A DNA stretch of 64,000 nucleotides. It comes from Candidatus Poribacteria bacterium (GTDB lineage: Bacteria; Poribacteria; WGA-4E; WGA-3G). A program made the translations under genes and the position numbers. The stretch is taken from NCBI GenBank assembly GCA_022827185.1, contig JAJDTM010000062.1, forward strand, positions 124,001 to 188,000. The letters are read 5' to 3'. The notes beneath the pieces are model-generated. The model searched no databases and was not told where the DNA came from. It saw nothing but the letters and a program-made list of their open reading frames with translations. Below, piece after piece: positions 62,732 through 64,000 of this stretch (positions within the stretch are counted from its first letter, which is position 1; every line of letters starts with the position of its first letter).

Positions 62732-64000
62732 CTACGGGGGTGTTAGCATTGCGGTGATGTCTTCCGGCAACTGAATACCGGTTTTTTGTTCAAAGTCTGC
62801 AACGTTTTCGTAATCACTATGGAGTGCAGCAATGAGATCCATTCCCAGGTTTTGGGCTGTGATGAGGTCTGATTTGGCTTTTTCCCATTTCTTCATGTAT
62901 AACCATACCACCGCACGGATGACATAAGCTTCAGCAGGATCGGGACTGAGTTGTATCATCTTGGTACAGCCTTCAATGGCATTGTCAAAATCGCCTTTAG
63001 TATAGTAAATAGCACTTCGATTGTAATAAGCTATGACATCATTCGGTTTGAGTTGTATCACTTTGGTATAGTCTTCAATAGCACTATCAAAATCGCCCTT
63101 TTCCCTATAAACATTGCCCCGATCGCGATACGCCTTGACATAATCAGAATCAAGTTTTATGGCTTTGGTATAGTCTTCAATAGCAAGATCAATCTCACCT
63201 TTTTCCTCGTAAACAGTGCCTCGATTGTAATAAGCGTTGGAATAATCAGAGTCAAGTTTTATCGCAGTGTTGTAGTCTTTTATAGCATTATCAACATCGC
63301 CTTTGTCAGCGTAAGCAGTACCTCGATTGTTGTATGCCGTGCTATAATTAGGATCAAGTTTTATCGCAGCGTTATAGTCTCTAATAGCATTATCAACATC
63401 GCCTTTATCCCTATAAGCATTGCCTCGATTGCTGTATGCCTGGGCATCATTAGGCTTAAGTTGTATCGCGGTGTCATAATCTCTGATAGCCTTATCAAAT
63501 TTACCTACGTTAGCATAAACATTGCCCCGATTGTTATAGGTACTTGCATCACAAGGGGCCAGTTTCATAGATTTGTTCAAATCTTGAAGGGCCTTGTCAA
63601 TCTCACCTTTTTGGAGATAGGCTGTTCCTCGGTTGCTGTGGGCTGTGGCATTATCAGGGTTAAGTTGTATCGCTTTGCTATAGTCTTTAATAGCTTTGTC
63701 AATTTCACTTTTTTGGAGATAGGCTGTTCCTCGGTTGCTGTGGGCTGTGGCGTTATTAGGGTTGAGCTGTATCGCTTTGCTCAAATCCATAATAGCTTTG
63801 TCAAACTTGTCAAGACCTATATAAGCAGCACCCCGGTTACTATAGGCTACAGCATCTTTTGGACTGAGTTCAATTGTCCGGGAGTATGCCTTTAATGCCT
63901 CGTCTATTTGACCCAAAATCATCATAAAATTACCCCGGTGGAATGCTAAAAAAGCGAGTGTTTCTATTTCCTCGGGTGTTACATTAGGTGAAGGTTTTGC
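62732..64000 (-). CDS. Tetratricopeptide repeat protein, 5' end beyond the window
   Basis: The frame is open through the right edge (AKPSPNVTPEEIETLAFLAF ahead of the first internal Met at 63925), so at least 422 residues with about eleven TPR units and the tail QLPEDITAMLTPP. Units near the N-terminus are almost identical (NATAHSNRGTAYLQK twice), showing recent duplication. Paralogue of the gene at 60422; an FRG gene may precede it outside the window. Confidence 0.88.
   Translation of the reverse strand, partial: AKPSPNVTPEEIETLAFLAFHRGNFMMILGQIDEALKAYSRTIELSPKDAVAYSNRGAAYIGLDKFDKAIMDLSKAIQLNPNNATAHSNRGTAYLQKSEIDKAIKDYSKAIQLNPDNATAHSNRGTAYLQKGEIDKALQDLNKSMKLAPCDASTYNNRGNVYANVGKFDKAIRDYDTAIQLKPNDAQAYSNRGNAYRDKGDVDNAIRDYNAAIKLDPNYSTAYNNRGTAYADKGDVDNAIKDYNTAIKLDSDYSNAYYNRGTVYEEKGEIDLAIEDYTKAIKLDSDYVKAYRDRGNVYREKGDFDSAIEDYTKVIQLKPNDVIAYYNRSAIYYTKGDFDNAIEGCTKMIQLSPDPAEAYVIRAVVWLYMKKWEKAKSDLITAQNLGMDLIAALHSDYENVADFEQKTGIQLPEDITAMLTPP

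Overview
The window looks like a piece of a Candidatus Poribacteria genome or a close relative. This is an inference from style. Secreted proteins combine WD40 propellers, cohesin, dockerin and FlgD-like C-terminal domains. A LamG protein, a sigma factor fused to a WD40 propeller, and several families of intergenic palindromes and GGCTGATAG-type repeats point the same way. Core genes have ordinary bacterial architecture except RNA polymerase, whose two large subunits are greatly enlarged.

Layout. 1-1392: a partial hypothetical gene and a RhaD-like class II aldolase lacking one metal ligand. 1749-14318: fumC converges on rpoC-rpoB across a shared terminator. RpoB has 1746 residues and RpoC 1949, because both carry insertions built from copies of one short motif. 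14660-22965: DUF4416 protein, DmpA-type peptidase, EF-G, dehydrogenase, HtrA protease, DUF1232 protein and sugar isomerase-like protein. 23146-30739: tRNA-Pro(GGG), hom, then DUF177-rpmF-fabH-fabD-fabG-acpP-fabF-folK, with no plsX. 30766-35407: WD40-cohesin-dockerin secreted protein, ATPase-nuclease fusion, small unknown. 35713-41438: sucC-pgk-proS-sucD-panB. 41457-45699: transmembrane sigma factor-WD40 fusion and a coiled-coil membrane protein. 45906-50607: ridA-trpE-trpG and two tandem DUF71 PP-loop ATPases, preceded by hisI with an attenuator-like leader. 51014-51598: hicBA. 52002-57655: a cobalamin riboswitch followed by three exported proteins. 57856-64000: small regulator and antitoxin genes, a LamG protein, and FRG-TPR gene pairs.

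Two things stand out. First, a consensus promoter, a cobalamin riboswitch and an intrinsic terminator precede a secreted YVTN-type beta-propeller with a dockerin. Next come a lipoprotein whose C-terminal membrane domain resembles ECF-transporter S components and a second exported propeller. I read this as a candidate B12 capture and uptake system. Second, the polymerase insertions sit at the positions of the beta SI1, beta SI2 and beta' SI3 insertions. Their motif resembles a segment native to beta', so they may have arisen by internal duplication.

Other themes are transmembrane signalling by a sigma factor carrying its own propeller, a mobile intergenic repeat that supplies the ribosome binding sites of fusA and trpG, and an accessory right end with toxin-antitoxin, FRG and TPR genes. 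No database search was possible. Family names come from recognised motifs, and start codons were chosen by Shine-Dalgarno sites and family alignment from memory.
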